From Gnetum montanum (taxonomy: Eukaryota > Streptophyta > Gnetopsida > Gnetales > Gnetaceae): a DNA stretch of 25,419 nucleotides. A program made the translations under genes and the position numbers. Location: positions 504,048 to 529,466 of the forward strand of contig MNCI01023457.1 of NCBI GenBank assembly GCA_015680685.1, written 5' to 3'. Below are positions 10,197 to 18,910 of the stretch, in pieces; positions within the stretch are counted from its first letter, which is position 1, and each line of letters begins with the position of its first letter. Below the pieces are notes generated by a model. That model worked only from the letters and a program-made list of their open reading frames with translations, did no database searches and had not been told where the DNA came from.

Positions 10197-11027
10197 TGAT
10201 AATGAGGATCTACCTTGGATTTCATAATCCAAGCTCTCCCAATTCAAAAACAAGGTAATGAAAACAAGAAAAGGAAAGGAAAATCTTTATTATTGCTTAG
10301 AAAAAGTAAGTACAAGCATAAAGAAAGAACATACTTTCAAGCAAAGACAAATGATCTAATCCAATCCTCACACTACACTCAAGCAAAGCAATCATACTCA
10401 ACGAAGATGACCAAGGCATTTGGTCAAACACTCTCTCTTTCTTCTCACTTATAGACTCTCAACTCACAACTCTCACTTCCTAAACTTTATTGACCAAATG
10501 GAGGCCCAAGAGATCTATTTATTCTTTTTTATCAAGTCTTTTAATCTTCCCTAACATTTAAAATGATAATTTTAAGGCCATTAGAATCTATATAAAATCA
10601 TCATGTCATCAAAGAAGACATATTGGAGAGAAGGAAGACATCTTTCCTAAACACGGAGAGTTCTCAAAGTAGACATCTCATTAGGGGAGTATACATCTTC
10701 CTATATATTCCTTGCATATGTAGGAGATGTCTTTCTAGAATTTCTACTCATGATAGTAGATGTCTTACCTTAGCAAGAGATGTCTTGTCTACATAGTAGA
10801 TGTCTTCTTTGGGATGTAGACATCTTTCTTAATCTAAGTTGTCAAGAACAAGACATCCATGTTAAATTTAAAACTCCTAATTACTCACCTAAACAACCTC
10901 TTATTAATCCCAAACATCCTTGAAAGGATTAGAATAAGAAAAACATACAAAACATATATAAACAAATAAGAAACACATACAAACAATCTAGTGAGAATTT
11001 CATATGAGTTAGGTAATATCCTCATCA
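10197..11027 (-). mobile_element. Candidate 3' LTR of a chromovirus (831 bp)
   Basis: Read on minus, this block starts TGATGAGGATATTACC, directly after a purine-rich AAGGGTGGGAGAGA tract that follows the chromodomain pol end, as a 3' LTR should. A candidate far end is TGATAATGAGGATC at 10197 on +, giving TG...CA ends that resemble each other inverted. Inside, on minus, come an array of AGACATCT/AGATGTCT octamers (putative U3), an AATAAATAG TATA-like box at about 10514-10522, then AATAAAG-type poly(A) signals near 10280. No second LTR is in the window to confirm the limits. The right end is better supported than the left. Confidence 0.5.
10616..10858. repeat. Phased array of AGACATCT/AGATGTCT octamers
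   Basis: Exact AGACATCT starts at 10636, 10671 and 10818, and exact AGATGTCT (its reverse complement) at 10725, 10758, 10778 and 10798. One-mismatch copies start at 10616, 10691 and 10851. Successive starts are 20, 35, 20, 34, 33, 20, 20, 20 and 33 bp apart, so spacings fall into only two classes. The array lies upstream of the TATA-like box of the putative minus-strand LTR. It may be a transcription-factor site array; the core contains TGTC, the core of auxin-response-factor sites, but that link is speculative. Confidence 0.8.
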
Positions 11028-11046
11028 TCTCTCCCACCCTTAAAAT
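11028..11046 (-). promoter_or_regulatory. Candidate polypurine tract of the chromovirus
   Basis: On minus the sequence is a run of purines with few interruptions (AAGGGTGGGAGAGA) immediately before the TGATGAGG start of the putative LTR and just after the pol stop. This is where the plus-strand primer of an LTR element is expected. Confidence 0.5.
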
Positions 11047-11059
11047 TGTATTTTTCTTT

Positions 11060-11435
11060 AAGTTGGTTATACACTTGGGATAGCCTTAACTTCCCACAAA
11101 GCCAAGTCTTTCTCAAGAATCCAAATTGCATTTTCAAATCCCTCATCATTCCAATGAACTAAGTACTCATGCATCATTTGGCCTCTTATGCTTCTAGCCT
11201 TCCTTCCTTGTAGCATAGTTTCTTTTCTTGATGGCTTGGATGAGTTTTGCTCTTCAAGTGTATCCTTAAGGATCTCAAGACTATCCTCCAAATATAATGC
11301 AATCACATTTTCATGATATGAGCTCAAATATGAAACATTAAAGATATAAAAAATAGGTAAATCACTAGGTAAGTCAATCTCATAAGCATTTGGATTGATT
11401 TTAGCTTGATTTTAAATGAACCAATTCTCTTTCAC
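11060..11435 (-). pseudogene. Chromovirus integrase C-terminus with chromodomain
   Basis: The minus-strand translation holds NPNAYEIDLPSDL and FNVSYLSSYHEN, the usual Ty3/gypsy segment before the C-terminal tail. About 60 residues of hydrophilic linker follow, then EYLVHWNDEGFENAIW and LEKDL. The last block matches the chromodomain core (Y-L-V-K-W-x-x-x-x-x-x-x-A-T-W-E) of chromovirus integrases, which recognises histone marks to target insertion. The Thr of A-T-W is Ile here. The frame is open over the last 86 or more codons, but there is a stop further upstream in the same frame (about 11415). The rest of pol is not seen to the right: the sequence passes into a copia element at about 11590, which may have displaced it. 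Confidence 0.75.
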
Positions 11436-11592
11436 CTAAGCTTGTAGAATTTTACATTCTTTTTCCTCTCCTTGCTCAAACAATCCAAACAAAATAAACA
11501 ATATAAAATTAATTATCCTCTTACCCTCATTGACCTTGGAAGATACAACCTTTTTCTTATTCTCCAAGTGAGATTTAATTTTTAAGGGTTTT

Positions 11593-12274
11593 TGTCATTA
11601 TGACTATATTATATTATTTTTAGTAAATTTCCCCACTTGTGACATATATATATTCAAGGAATATTTTGGATATTTGTGTCACAGAATCATCAATATAATT
11701 TCAACAAGAATTTGACTATTTCATCACCAATTCATCAATTCTTCATTCATCAATTGGTCAACATTCATCAACATCATTCATCATTTTTTATTCAATATTG
11801 GAAGTTGAATAGTGATACTTGGAAACATTCACTATTTTGATTATATCTTAGTCATTTCACTAAATTTTTCAATGATTCCAAATTTATTAGAAAGCTACAA
11901 TAGGTAACTACATGCAACAAAAATTTCAATTTAATATTTATCATGATTTGGGAGAAATCAACTTTATAATTTGAAGTGATATTCAATTTATTTGAAAGCT
12001 AATAGCCATGGGAAGTTCAATTACAATTTTATCCTTAGAAATTTAATAACTTTTGAGCTATCATCTCTCAAAGTTTCACTACCAAAATTACTACAATTTT
12101 TAATAGATTGGAAAGAACATAATAAAACTTTAGTTTCTAGATATCTTTTGTCGTAATTCCTTTTTCCAAATTGTAGAAAACTTCTTAAGCTTTTTAAGAA
12201 TACAAATTTTATTAGCTAATTCTTTGTGAAGTCAAGATAACTAAGTAATTCTTTTGCTACTTGAAATTCCTTCA
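11593..12274 (+). mobile_element. Candidate 5' LTR of a decayed Ty1/copia element
   Basis: The right end is inferred from a copia-type primer-binding site at 12277-12288, just after a CA dinucleotide at 12273-12274. A possible TG start is TGTCATTATGAC at 11593, close to where chromovirus similarity stops. There is no second copy in the window for comparison, so the left limit is a guess. The block is AT-rich and non-coding, with ATTCATCAA-type repeats near 11720-11790. Confidence 0.4.
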
Positions 12275-12276
12275 CT

Positions 12277-12288
12277 TAGTATCAAAGC
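12277..12288 (+). promoter_or_regulatory. Primer-binding site, initiator Met tRNA type
   Basis: TAGTATCAAAGC differs by two G-to-A changes from TGGTATCAGAGC, the primer site complementary to initiator tRNA-Met used by most plant Ty1/copia elements. Its position before gag fits. Confidence 0.75.
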
Positions 12289-12307
12289 ATTAAGTTCATC
12301 TACAAAA

Positions 12308-13200
12308 ATGAGTATAAAAGACATAGCTAGATGCTCCATCATCTTTGATGACTCTCAAGATATCTACTATGAATAAGGATGATGAAATGACTCCTTGAAC
12401 ATAATGACTATTGGTAAATAGTTCAAACAAGTTTCAAATTCATCCATGATTTTGAAGATTTCACCAAATTACAAATCAAAGAATATACAAGAAGAATATT
12501 AAGAATTTGCCTCTCATGATACTATTGGCTAGTATCTCATAAGTTGTTTCTAATAGATATAGTATTCATAATATTGCTAAATAAGTATGAGATAATCTTC
12601 AATTAGAATACAAGGGAAGCTTGAAAAATCAAGAGTTGTAGCAACTAACTTATAAAAAAAAATTTGATACCCTAGAAATTGGAAGAAATAAAAATATCAA
12701 AGACATATTTATTAGAATGTATGATAACTTATGAAAAATAGATGAATATGGCTATGGATATATCAATAGAAAAAAGGTTTAGAAAGTTGTTCAAGCTCTC
12801 TACATAAATTCAAGATTTAAAAACATGATGGAAGACATTACTCTTTCAAAGAAGTTCAACATTCTTAGCATTAATGAATTAGTTGCTCAAGTAAAAACCT
12901 TGCAAATTATGAAAAATAAAAAATAATATAGTAAATTTAATCAAGCCTACATAACTAACCAAAGAGGAAGAGGTAGGCAAGGAAGATTCAAAGAAAGAGA
13001 AAGATTAAATTATCATAATAAAGATCAAGAAATAAAATTAGAAGAAAATGGTGGTCAAAATACAAGATGAAGAGCTAAATGGAATTAATTTGAAAGAAAA
13101 ATACAAGGTAAAGGCTCAATACCATATTGCAACTTTTATAAAAGAAAAGATCATAGCATTGATCAACGCTAGACCAAAATCAGTTTTGAAATAATACATG
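12308..13200 (+). pseudogene. Ty1/copia gag remnant
   Basis: Translation with stops ignored gives the gag_polypeptide of the UBN2 type. Landmarks are a segment with EYGYGYIN, then KVVQALYINSRFKNMMEDI (counterpart of K-I-L-R-S-L-P-x-x-F) and INELVAQVKTL (counterpart of L-x-E-L-I-x-x-L). A basic stretch QRGRGRQGRFKERER lies at about 12960-13005. The zinc knuckle follows at about 13127-13165 as YCNFYKRKDHSIDQR: the first Cys and the His remain, but the second Cys is Tyr and the last Cys is Arg. A start ATG is plausible at 12308, soon after the PBS. Confidence 0.75.
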
Positions 13201-13299
13201 GACAAACTTCATAAATAGAACAAGATACTCCCTCATCATTTCAAAATGATACTCAAGAAGAAGAGCTAGGTAATTATGCAGCCTTTAATTCAATTAAGG

Positions 13300-13565
13300 A
13301 AATAAAGAAATATTTTTGGATTATAGACAGTGGATGCTCCAATCGCATGATACCCTTCAAAAATCATCTTCTAAATTACAAAACAAAAAATAGTCTTGAA
13401 AACATCAAAATTGAAAATGAAAAATACATAGTTATAAAGGAATAGGAGATTTTATATTTAAATTAAATAATAAAAAATATCACCATTTCCAATGTGTATT
13501 ATGTTCCTAATCTTTTCAAATCTCTCGTCTCTATTGTACAAGTCTCTAATGAGCAAACATTATTA
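13300..13565 (+). pseudogene. Ty1/copia retropepsin remnant
   Basis: FWIIDSGCSNRMIPFKNHL is the copia protease active-site block (W-x-x-D-S-G-C-S-x-H-M); the catalytic Asp-Ser-Gly is retained. VYYVPNLFKSLVSIVQ matches the conserved Y-V-P-x-L-x-x-N-L-L-S-V-x-Q block near its end. In-frame stops lie between the two blocks, around 13443 and 13462. Confidence 0.8.
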
Positions 13566-13689
13566 GTTTCAAGAGAAATTTCTGCATTATCAACAAACCC
13601 AATGGTAAAGAAATCATGAAAATTAAAGCCTTGAATAACATAATATATTTTTTTGAATATGACTATTTCAATGAAAAATTAGACACCAT

Positions 13690-14570
13690 AAGCAACCATA
13701 CTACTCAAGAAAACCATGTCCACACAACATAAGTCAATCAAATCCCAAATAATGGGTCCAGACTTTGGCATGAAAGGCTTGGTCACACCTCATATCACAA
13801 AATTGAAAGAATGATCAAACAAGAAAAAGCTACAAGAATAAAAATTTCAAATATTACTTAAGAAAAATGCGAGCCTTACATACAAGGAAAGAAAATTAAT
13901 TCTCCTTGCAACTCTCACATGATAAAGAAGGAAAACCCATTTGATCTTTGAGACATGGATATTAATGGGTCAATTTCCATTATTTCAATAGGAGGGACAA
14001 ATTATTTCATGGTCATAGTAGATGACTACTCAAGATGCAATTAGACTTACAATCTAAAGTAAAAGGATGAAGCCATTAAATACTTTGAAACATTCCGCAA
14101 ACTAATTAAAAACTCCATGAACACCAAGATTAAGACCATCAAATCAAGCAAAGGAGATGAATTCATATATAAAAAATTTGACAAATTCTGTAAACAAAAT
14201 AGTAGCTTTCATCCAACTACATGCAGATATAGCCCACAATCAAATAGAGTAGTTGAAAAAGAAAGAGAATAATACGAGACAAGACAATGTGCTTACAAAA
14301 GCATGTGTCACTACCTAACCAATATTGGAGTTCGATCGTCACAGCTTCTTGTTATATTTCTAATCAAATCATCACTAAAAGGAATGAAGACAAATATTAA
14401 TATGAAATTTGACACAATAAAATTCCTAACTTGAGTCTTATAAGAAAATTTGGGTGTCATTGCTATGTAAAGAACCCAAAACAATTCATTGAGAACCTTG
14501 AAGATAGAGGAAAGAAATGCATCTTTAATGGTTATGATATAATCTAATGAATAAAAAATGGCATGTTTCA
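13690..14570 (+). pseudogene. Ty1/copia integrase remnant
   Basis: The gag_pre-integrase block LWHERLGHTSYHKI is near 13764-13805. The core follows: DMDINGSISI with the first Asp, then FMVIVDDYSRC. The segment that should carry the second catalytic Asp (usually R-S-D-N-G-G-E-F) reads KSSKGDEF at about 14145-14163, so that Asp is Ser. The Glu block survives as SPQSNRVVEKERE near 14228. Downstream come FGCHCYVK and KKCIFNGYD, the usual post-integrase landmarks. Stops are frequent. Confidence 0.8.
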
Positions 14571-14981
14571 AGGGATGTTATATTTGATGAGAAAATTTCA
14601 GTTAAAGTGATTTTTTCAAATAACAGAAGAAATTCAATACATATCAAAGTTCAAAACCTTATATTCAAAGAGACCATCCTTGCACTTAAATGCTAGACAC
14701 AAATTTTGAGAGATAAATTGCCAAATATTACAATATTAAAAATATGACATATTTAATAGTCCTAAGTGAACCAACTAATGTCAATGAAGCCATTAAATTA
14801 CAAGTCTAGAAAGAAGCCATGGACAAAAAAAGTACAATGTCATCCTATAAAATACCACATGAGAATTAGTGGATAAACCAAAAGATAAAAATGTTGTTGA
14901 TTGGAAGTGGCTATATAAAAAAAAGTAAAGTGAGAAAGGAGAAGTCACAACATACAAAGCAAGACTTGTGGCAAAAGGATG
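14571..14981 (+). pseudogene. Ty1/copia reverse transcriptase, N-terminal fragment
   Basis: Visible are VSRDVIFDEK (pre-RT landmark), EAMDKKSTM (usually E-A-M-x-x-E), VDKPKDKNVVDWKWLYKKK (usually K-x-x-W-V-F-K-x-K) and YKARLVAKG. Similarity stops right after the GGA codon of ARLVAKG, so the catalytic YVDD loop is absent. Confidence 0.8.
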
Positions 14982-15467
14982 AGGATTGAGAACATAGAAG
15001 GGGGATTGAATAAATTTCTCAATTAAAATAGCTATAGCAACCAGAAATCACACACAATTTTTATGTGGTTCCCCAACTTGGGTACCTCCACACTCAAAGG
15101 GTAGAATTCTTGCACACATCCATACTTTGTTCCTTAGAAAAATATGGTCTAGAGAATGCCACAACCTTTATAAAGTTTGAGTTCTACACAAAGTGTTTCA
15201 ACATTATGAACATACTCAATCCCACAAGGTACCAACAACACCAAAATGTGGTTTCAAGAATACCATAACCTTTACAAAGTATGAGCTCTACGCCAAAGTG
15301 TTTCATCAATACAAACACACTAAATCTTGCAAGGTCCAAAAAAGCTCAAAATATAATTTCAAGAATCACGTAACCTTTACAAAACATGATCATCATACTA
15401 TAGTGTTTCGTCACAACAAACACACTTAACCCTACAAGATCCCAACAAGCTCAACAAATATGCCTTC
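14982..15467. repeat. Unidentified repeat block interrupting the copia RT
   Basis: The block starts TGAGGATTGAGAACATAG, contains AGAAGGGGGATTGAAT and TATGTGGTTCCCCAACTTGG, then a tandem array. From memory, an AGGGGGGTGAATA...ACGTGGTTCGGC pairing recurs in many plant repeats, so this may be part of a widespread family. I cannot name it. It separates the copia RT from an old Athila-like LTR, and its own ends are inferred only from where the neighbours stop. Confidence 0.45.
15153..15465 (+). repeat. Three tandem units of about 105 bp
   Basis: AACCTTTATAAAG / AACCTTTACAAAG / AACCTTTACAAAA start at 15163, 15267 and 15372, spaced 104 and 105 bp. Each is followed by variants of GAGTTCTAC, CAAAGTGTTTC, ACA(C/T)AC and CAAGGT(A/C)CCAACAA. 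Because 105 is 35 codons, a + frame stays open over much of units 2 and 3 (15193-15429), with a recurring pattern such as FTKYELYAKVF / FTKHDHHTIVF. Coding is not claimed. Confidence 0.75.
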
Positions 15468-16017
15468 TAATGAGCAACGAGGTACCCCTACACCCAACCA
15501 TACAAATCATAAGCATGCATGATCTAGTCAAACTCCTCAAACCTTAAGTTCCTAAGTACAGTGGTTCAAGGAAGTGGAATCTAATCAGAACGATCATTGT
15601 CTTCTTAGTTCCACTCATGAGATTCAAGTATATGGTTAAGTGTAATCGAGGTATATGATTTTTATCATTTTATATTTTATAAGTTTAAATGCCTAGAACA
15701 AGAATGAAAGGTAGAGGAATTTAATATCTAATTAATATACTACCTAGCTAGCCTAACACAACTACCTATCCCCACTCTCCAGACACATCTTGAATGCATA
15801 TAGCACTGTTGGATTACCAAACATTAAGCATTTATGGGTTACAAAGTGCTACATGTATGCTCAAAGTGGTCATGCTTGTGTTCATTAACAATTGGAAATT
15901 AATTGCTTAATTAAAGTGCATGAATATTAAATGCATTAAAAGAAACATTAATATATTCTCAATGCTGCAAGGATTATCAAAAGGGATTATCTTTATTTCT
16001 ATTACACTGTTATGCTC
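15468..16017 (-). mobile_element. Truncated older LTR of the same family as the young element
   Basis: Starting at 15468 (TAATGAGCAACGAGG) the sequence aligns with the young LTR from 16018 (TGATGAGTGGCAAGG). Both share GGTACCCCTACAC, CAACCATACAAA, GTCAAACTCC, GTATATGGTTAAGT..AAT-like and CTCAAAGTGGTC-type segments, and the conserved poly(A) region ATCTTTATTTC near 15989. It is heavily diverged and about 140 bp shorter than the matching part of the young LTR. It ends exactly where the young element begins, so the young element inserted into it. Orientation is the same as the young copy. Confidence 0.8.
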
Positions 16018-16444
16018 TGATGAGTGGCAAGGTACCCCTACACTCAACCATACAAAACGAGCGTAGCACGTGCGATCCGGTCAAACTCCGCAGACTAAAT
16101 GCCTAAACGCCCCATGGAACACTTGGGGTTAATCATTTGTTGTCTTCCCAAACTTACTTGTTGTTGTCATGGTGTATGGTTAAGTAAGTCCAAGGTATAT
16201 GATTTTTTTGGTATTTTACAGATTTATCTCCTATGCTAACCGATGAAGGATGGAGAGACTAAAGCTAATTCTAACTACAACACTAAGTCCTAGCGTCAGC
16301 ATCCGTTCCCACTTGCCATACACACCATAAACTGTGCAACTATGGCTACCAAATGCTAATCGTTACTGGAATTACCACACGTAACGCATGTGCTCGAAGT
16401 GGTCGTACTGAGGCACTTAACTAACCTAAGTGTGGCAAGCAGCT

Positions 16445-16619
16445 GATTCCTTAACTAGCCGTACATATCCGTAGATGCTTGTAATCAAGTCGTACTTGTC
16501 CCACATTCTAGGAGGTAAGGATGAGAGAATCTAATCGTGATGAGTAGCCGATTCCTTGGCTAGCCGTACACGTTCGTCAACACTCCTAACCAAGTCGTAC
16601 TCATGCCGCGATACTAGGA
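16445..16619. repeat. 105-bp-period duplication inside the young LTR
   Basis: GATTCCTTAACTAGCCGTAC at 16445 recurs as GATTCCTTGGCTAGCCGTAC at 16550, and both continue to AA(C/T)CAAGTCGTACT and ACTAGGA/TCTAGGA. The older LTR at 15468-16017 is shorter here and shows no equivalent pair, so the duplication may have arisen after the two lineages split. Confidence 0.75.
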
Positions 16620-16682
16620 AAACAATAAATAACATTAATTAAACCTATCCATGCACTGTAAGGTTTATCCACAAAGCTCATC

Positions 16683-16688
16683 TTTATT
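16683..16688 (-). promoter_or_regulatory. Poly(A) signal AATAAA in the LTR
   Basis: AATAAA on minus lies about 170 bp downstream of the TATA box, where the R region should be. The same GAAATAAAGAT context is kept in the much older LTR (about 15989-16000), which supports function. Confidence 0.6.
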
Positions 16689-16855
16689 TCCGTACACAAC
16701 TTGCATTTAGGTACAAAGCTGCTTGAATAAAGAACCGTTCACTTGGGGGACTCCTACTGTGGGCACATGGAAAATATTCTATCTCTGGGGTGATCAATCT
16801 ACCAAAGCTTCGCTACTTTACGCCTATGATTAGAAATGAGGGGAGTGTCGCCTCT

Positions 16856-16863
16856 TATTTATA
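16856..16863 (-). promoter_or_regulatory. TATA box of the young LTR
   Basis: TATAAATA on minus within CTATAAATAAGAGG, about 113 bp from the LTR start and directly downstream of the tandem palindromic array. Transcription would begin about 30 bp further on, near 16825-16830. Confidence 0.7.
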
Positions 16864-16879
16864 GATTTGGCGGTGGACC

Positions 16880-16950
16880 GCGATATCATGTACGCGATAT
16901 CACAGGGGATGCGATATCGTGTACGCGATATCGCAGGGGATGCGATATCG
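16880..16950. repeat. 31-bp tandem repeats with GCGATATCGC palindromes in U3
   Basis: Two full units (16880-16910, 16911-16941) and a 9-bp partial (16942-16950). Each full unit holds two GCGATATC(A/G) sites joined by TGTACGC, then AGGGGAT. In unit 2 the second site is the perfect palindrome GCGATATCGC. CpG density is far above the surrounding DNA. The position just upstream of the TATA box suggests an enhancer or repressor-binding array. Confidence 0.85.
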
Positions 16951-16976
16951 CGGCCTGTGCAATTCGCGTATCATCA

Positions 16977-16990
16977 TACCCCCATGACTA
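16977..16990 (-). promoter_or_regulatory. Polypurine tract of the young element
   Basis: On minus TTAGTCATGGGGGTA abuts the TGATGATACG start of the 3' LTR, the position of the plus-strand primer. It is short and contains pyrimidines 5' of the G run. Near-identical copies occur at 17556-17570, 18949-18959 and 23076-23086. Confidence 0.7.
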
Positions 16991-17555
16991 AATGAAAACT
17001 CATCCTCGAGTTCCTTACAATAATATCAAGTAGGTATGGGATTATTGAGGGGAATGGAACTAATGGAATGACATGTGAACGGTTCATTATTACAAGACTT
17101 GACAAAACTGGTGTTCATGACAACAAGGGTGAACACCTTATTACAATGACATCAGGCCACATTTGGTAGCTGAGAGAAAAGAGGAGAGAGAAGATAAGAG
17201 AGTCTTGCTACTACCAACGCCTAGATTGCACCTTCCGTTGTCCATCCATAAGTGCATCATCAATCTTGCTCCTTGCCTAGCTGCTTCAGCACTGCTCCAT
17301 TCCAAGTGTTTACTCCAGATCCAATCCGTTGTTTATTTAGTCACCATCTACACACACAACACAATCATATATTAGCAAGGGTAATTGAATCATTAAGTAA
17401 TTAATACCTTGCTTCAGTGTAAGTCCGTTGGCTAGGTTGTGGTATGGCTAATATGGATCTGGGAAGATGTAGGTGATGACTACTGAAGGTGTAGGGGTTA
17501 GGAAGAGAAACGAAAAATTCAGGGCTTAGGAGGAAAATTGAAAAATCAGGCCCCG

Positions 17556-17570
17556 TACCCCCATGACTAA
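17556..17570 (-). repeat. Second PPT-like copy
   Basis: TACCCCCATGACTAA on + is identical over 15 bp to 16977-16991. On minus it continues into ACGGGGCC...TTTTTCAATTTT, which recurs close to the copy at the end of pol (about 18895-18925). This indicates a duplicated block. Confidence 0.8.
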
Positions 17571-18751
17571 TCACGAACCTTCGGTGGCGTTAGAATGGAG
17601 AAAGAAAAAGAGTGAGAAAGATAGGTAAAAAAAAAAAAGGACAACTATGGCATCAGTGAAGTGGATGTCAAGATGAAAATGAACAAAAATAAAATTAATT
17701 GCAAAATGTTAAGGAAAAAAAGTTAACTAATGTTCCAAATAGGAATGTCAGTGGGTCCTCCCCAAAGCAGGCTCATGCCCTTAATGCCCTAACAATCCCA
17801 CATTCAAAGAGTCCGTAGGCTCTAGGAATGTCCTTTAGAACAAGAGTTAAAGTCTTAACCACAAGAATTTACCAAAAAGAAAACCTTTGCATCAACCAAA
17901 ATATATACACTAAGGATACAGCCGGCAATGAGGTGAACAATGGAGAGAAGGATGGGGAGAAGAGGATGGAATGGAATCCCAAGGACAAGGTGGTGTATAG
18001 CCCCTTGTGTGTTTTATGGTTAATATGACTTGGTCAATCTCATTCCAACTCCGGGCTCAAACCAACCACTTCCAGTGACTTCACATCAATGCATTCAGTT
18101 AAACCATCCACGTGGATGACGAGGATGCATCTTCAAAGAGCCACCACCATTCCGACGAAACAAGGGAGAGAACGGAAGGCAAGAAAGGCCTTAGTTAGAG
18201 GGAACACTTTGGTTCCATAACTAGTGCTTGCAGCCCAAATTTTATTTCGTCTAAGGGGTGTGCTTTGAATCCTCACTTTGTTGTGTTTTTTTTTTTTGTG
18301 TTTTGTGTTTTTATGCGTGGGGACCACACCATGCAAAGACTTCTTATTTTTATTGTCTCAGCTACCAAAAATTGGGTAACATCAGAATGGTACGAAAACT
18401 CAAGAAGAAAACATCCAAGCACCCAAGAGAATGATCAACACAAAAGCATCAAGTTCCCTTGAAGTCACACCCTTTACAATCCTTGAGTTCCTCCTTAGTT
18501 TGAGAAATACCCAGTCACCGGTTCATTAAAGTTCTTATTGGAAGGGAACTGTACATTTCCAAGCCAAGAGAAACCATAGACTTTGATGGATGGATGGATG
18601 AAGTGATCTCATTGCCTTCCATATCAAAAGAAACATACCTTAGTATCAACATTGTAACTTAAAGGTAAAAACCAAACATTAGCAATTAATATGAAAATAG
18701 TTCATCCCATCGGCCTGAACACTTATTGGGTGATGAACTTACAGGGTGGAT

Positions 18752-18770
18752 ACACACACACACACACACA
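18752..18770. repeat. AC dinucleotide microsatellite
   Basis: An uninterrupted AC run of 19 nt in the non-coding 3' region of the element. Confidence 0.9.
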
Positions 18771-18790
18771 AAATAGAAAAGTACAACGAT

Positions 18791-18910
18791 GTTGTAAAAC
18801 AAAAACAAGAAAAGTTAAAGAAATTTGTAAAACAAAAACAAAAAAAATTAAAGAAATTTGTAAAAAAAAAAGTGTAAATCAAAAATGTTGTAAAATAAAA
18901 ATTGAAAAAG
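18791..18910. repeat. 33-bp tandem array, about 3.5 units
   Basis: TTGTAAAACAAAAACA-type units start at about 18792, 18825, 18858 and 18888 with AAGAAAAGTTAAAGAAAT between. The sequence is purine/adenine-rich on +, and the 11-residue repeating + frame is a by-product. It lies immediately beyond the pol stop. Confidence 0.8.

Larger units (their letters stand above)
11593..14981 (+). mobile_element. Decayed, 3'-truncated Ty1/copia retrotransposon
   Basis: A tRNA-iMet-type PBS is followed by gag (UBN2-like), a zinc knuckle, retropepsin, gag_pre-integrase, integrase core and the first part of reverse transcriptase. This is the Ty1/copia order, with integrase before RT. Stops occur throughout. 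The element stops within the conserved ARLVAKG segment of RT at 14981; the rest of RT, RNase H and the 3' LTR are missing or displaced. Confidence 0.85.
16018..16976 (-). repeat. 3' LTR of the young element (959 bp)
   Basis: The boundaries come from TGATGAGTGGC at 16018, which matches the copy at 25266 next to the PBS, and from CGTATCATCA ending at 16976 next to the purine tract. The 6-bp ends are perfect inverted repeats (TGATGA/TCATCA). On minus, U3 runs from 16976 to about 16830 with tandem repeats and a TATA box. R then runs to around the AATAAA at 16683-16688, and the long U5 extends to 16018. The right-hand LTR copy is truncated by the window. Confidence 0.92.

Noticed and set aside
10215-10454. 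79-codon + frame, lysine-rich
   Set aside because: It lies in the R/U5 part of the putative minus-strand LTR and shows no motif.
10616-10858. CRISPR-like array (short repeats with regular spacing)
   Set aside because: Repeats are 8 bp, occur in both orientations and lie in plant retroelement DNA. A regulatory-site cluster is the better reading.
15193-15429. Repeat-built protein of 35-residue units
   Set aside because: The frame follows from the 105-bp period being divisible by three. No start signal, and unit 1 is out of this frame.
17163-17375. 70-codon + frame near the 3' LTR
   Set aside because: It is on the opposite strand to the element, without a motif, in the non-coding 3' region.
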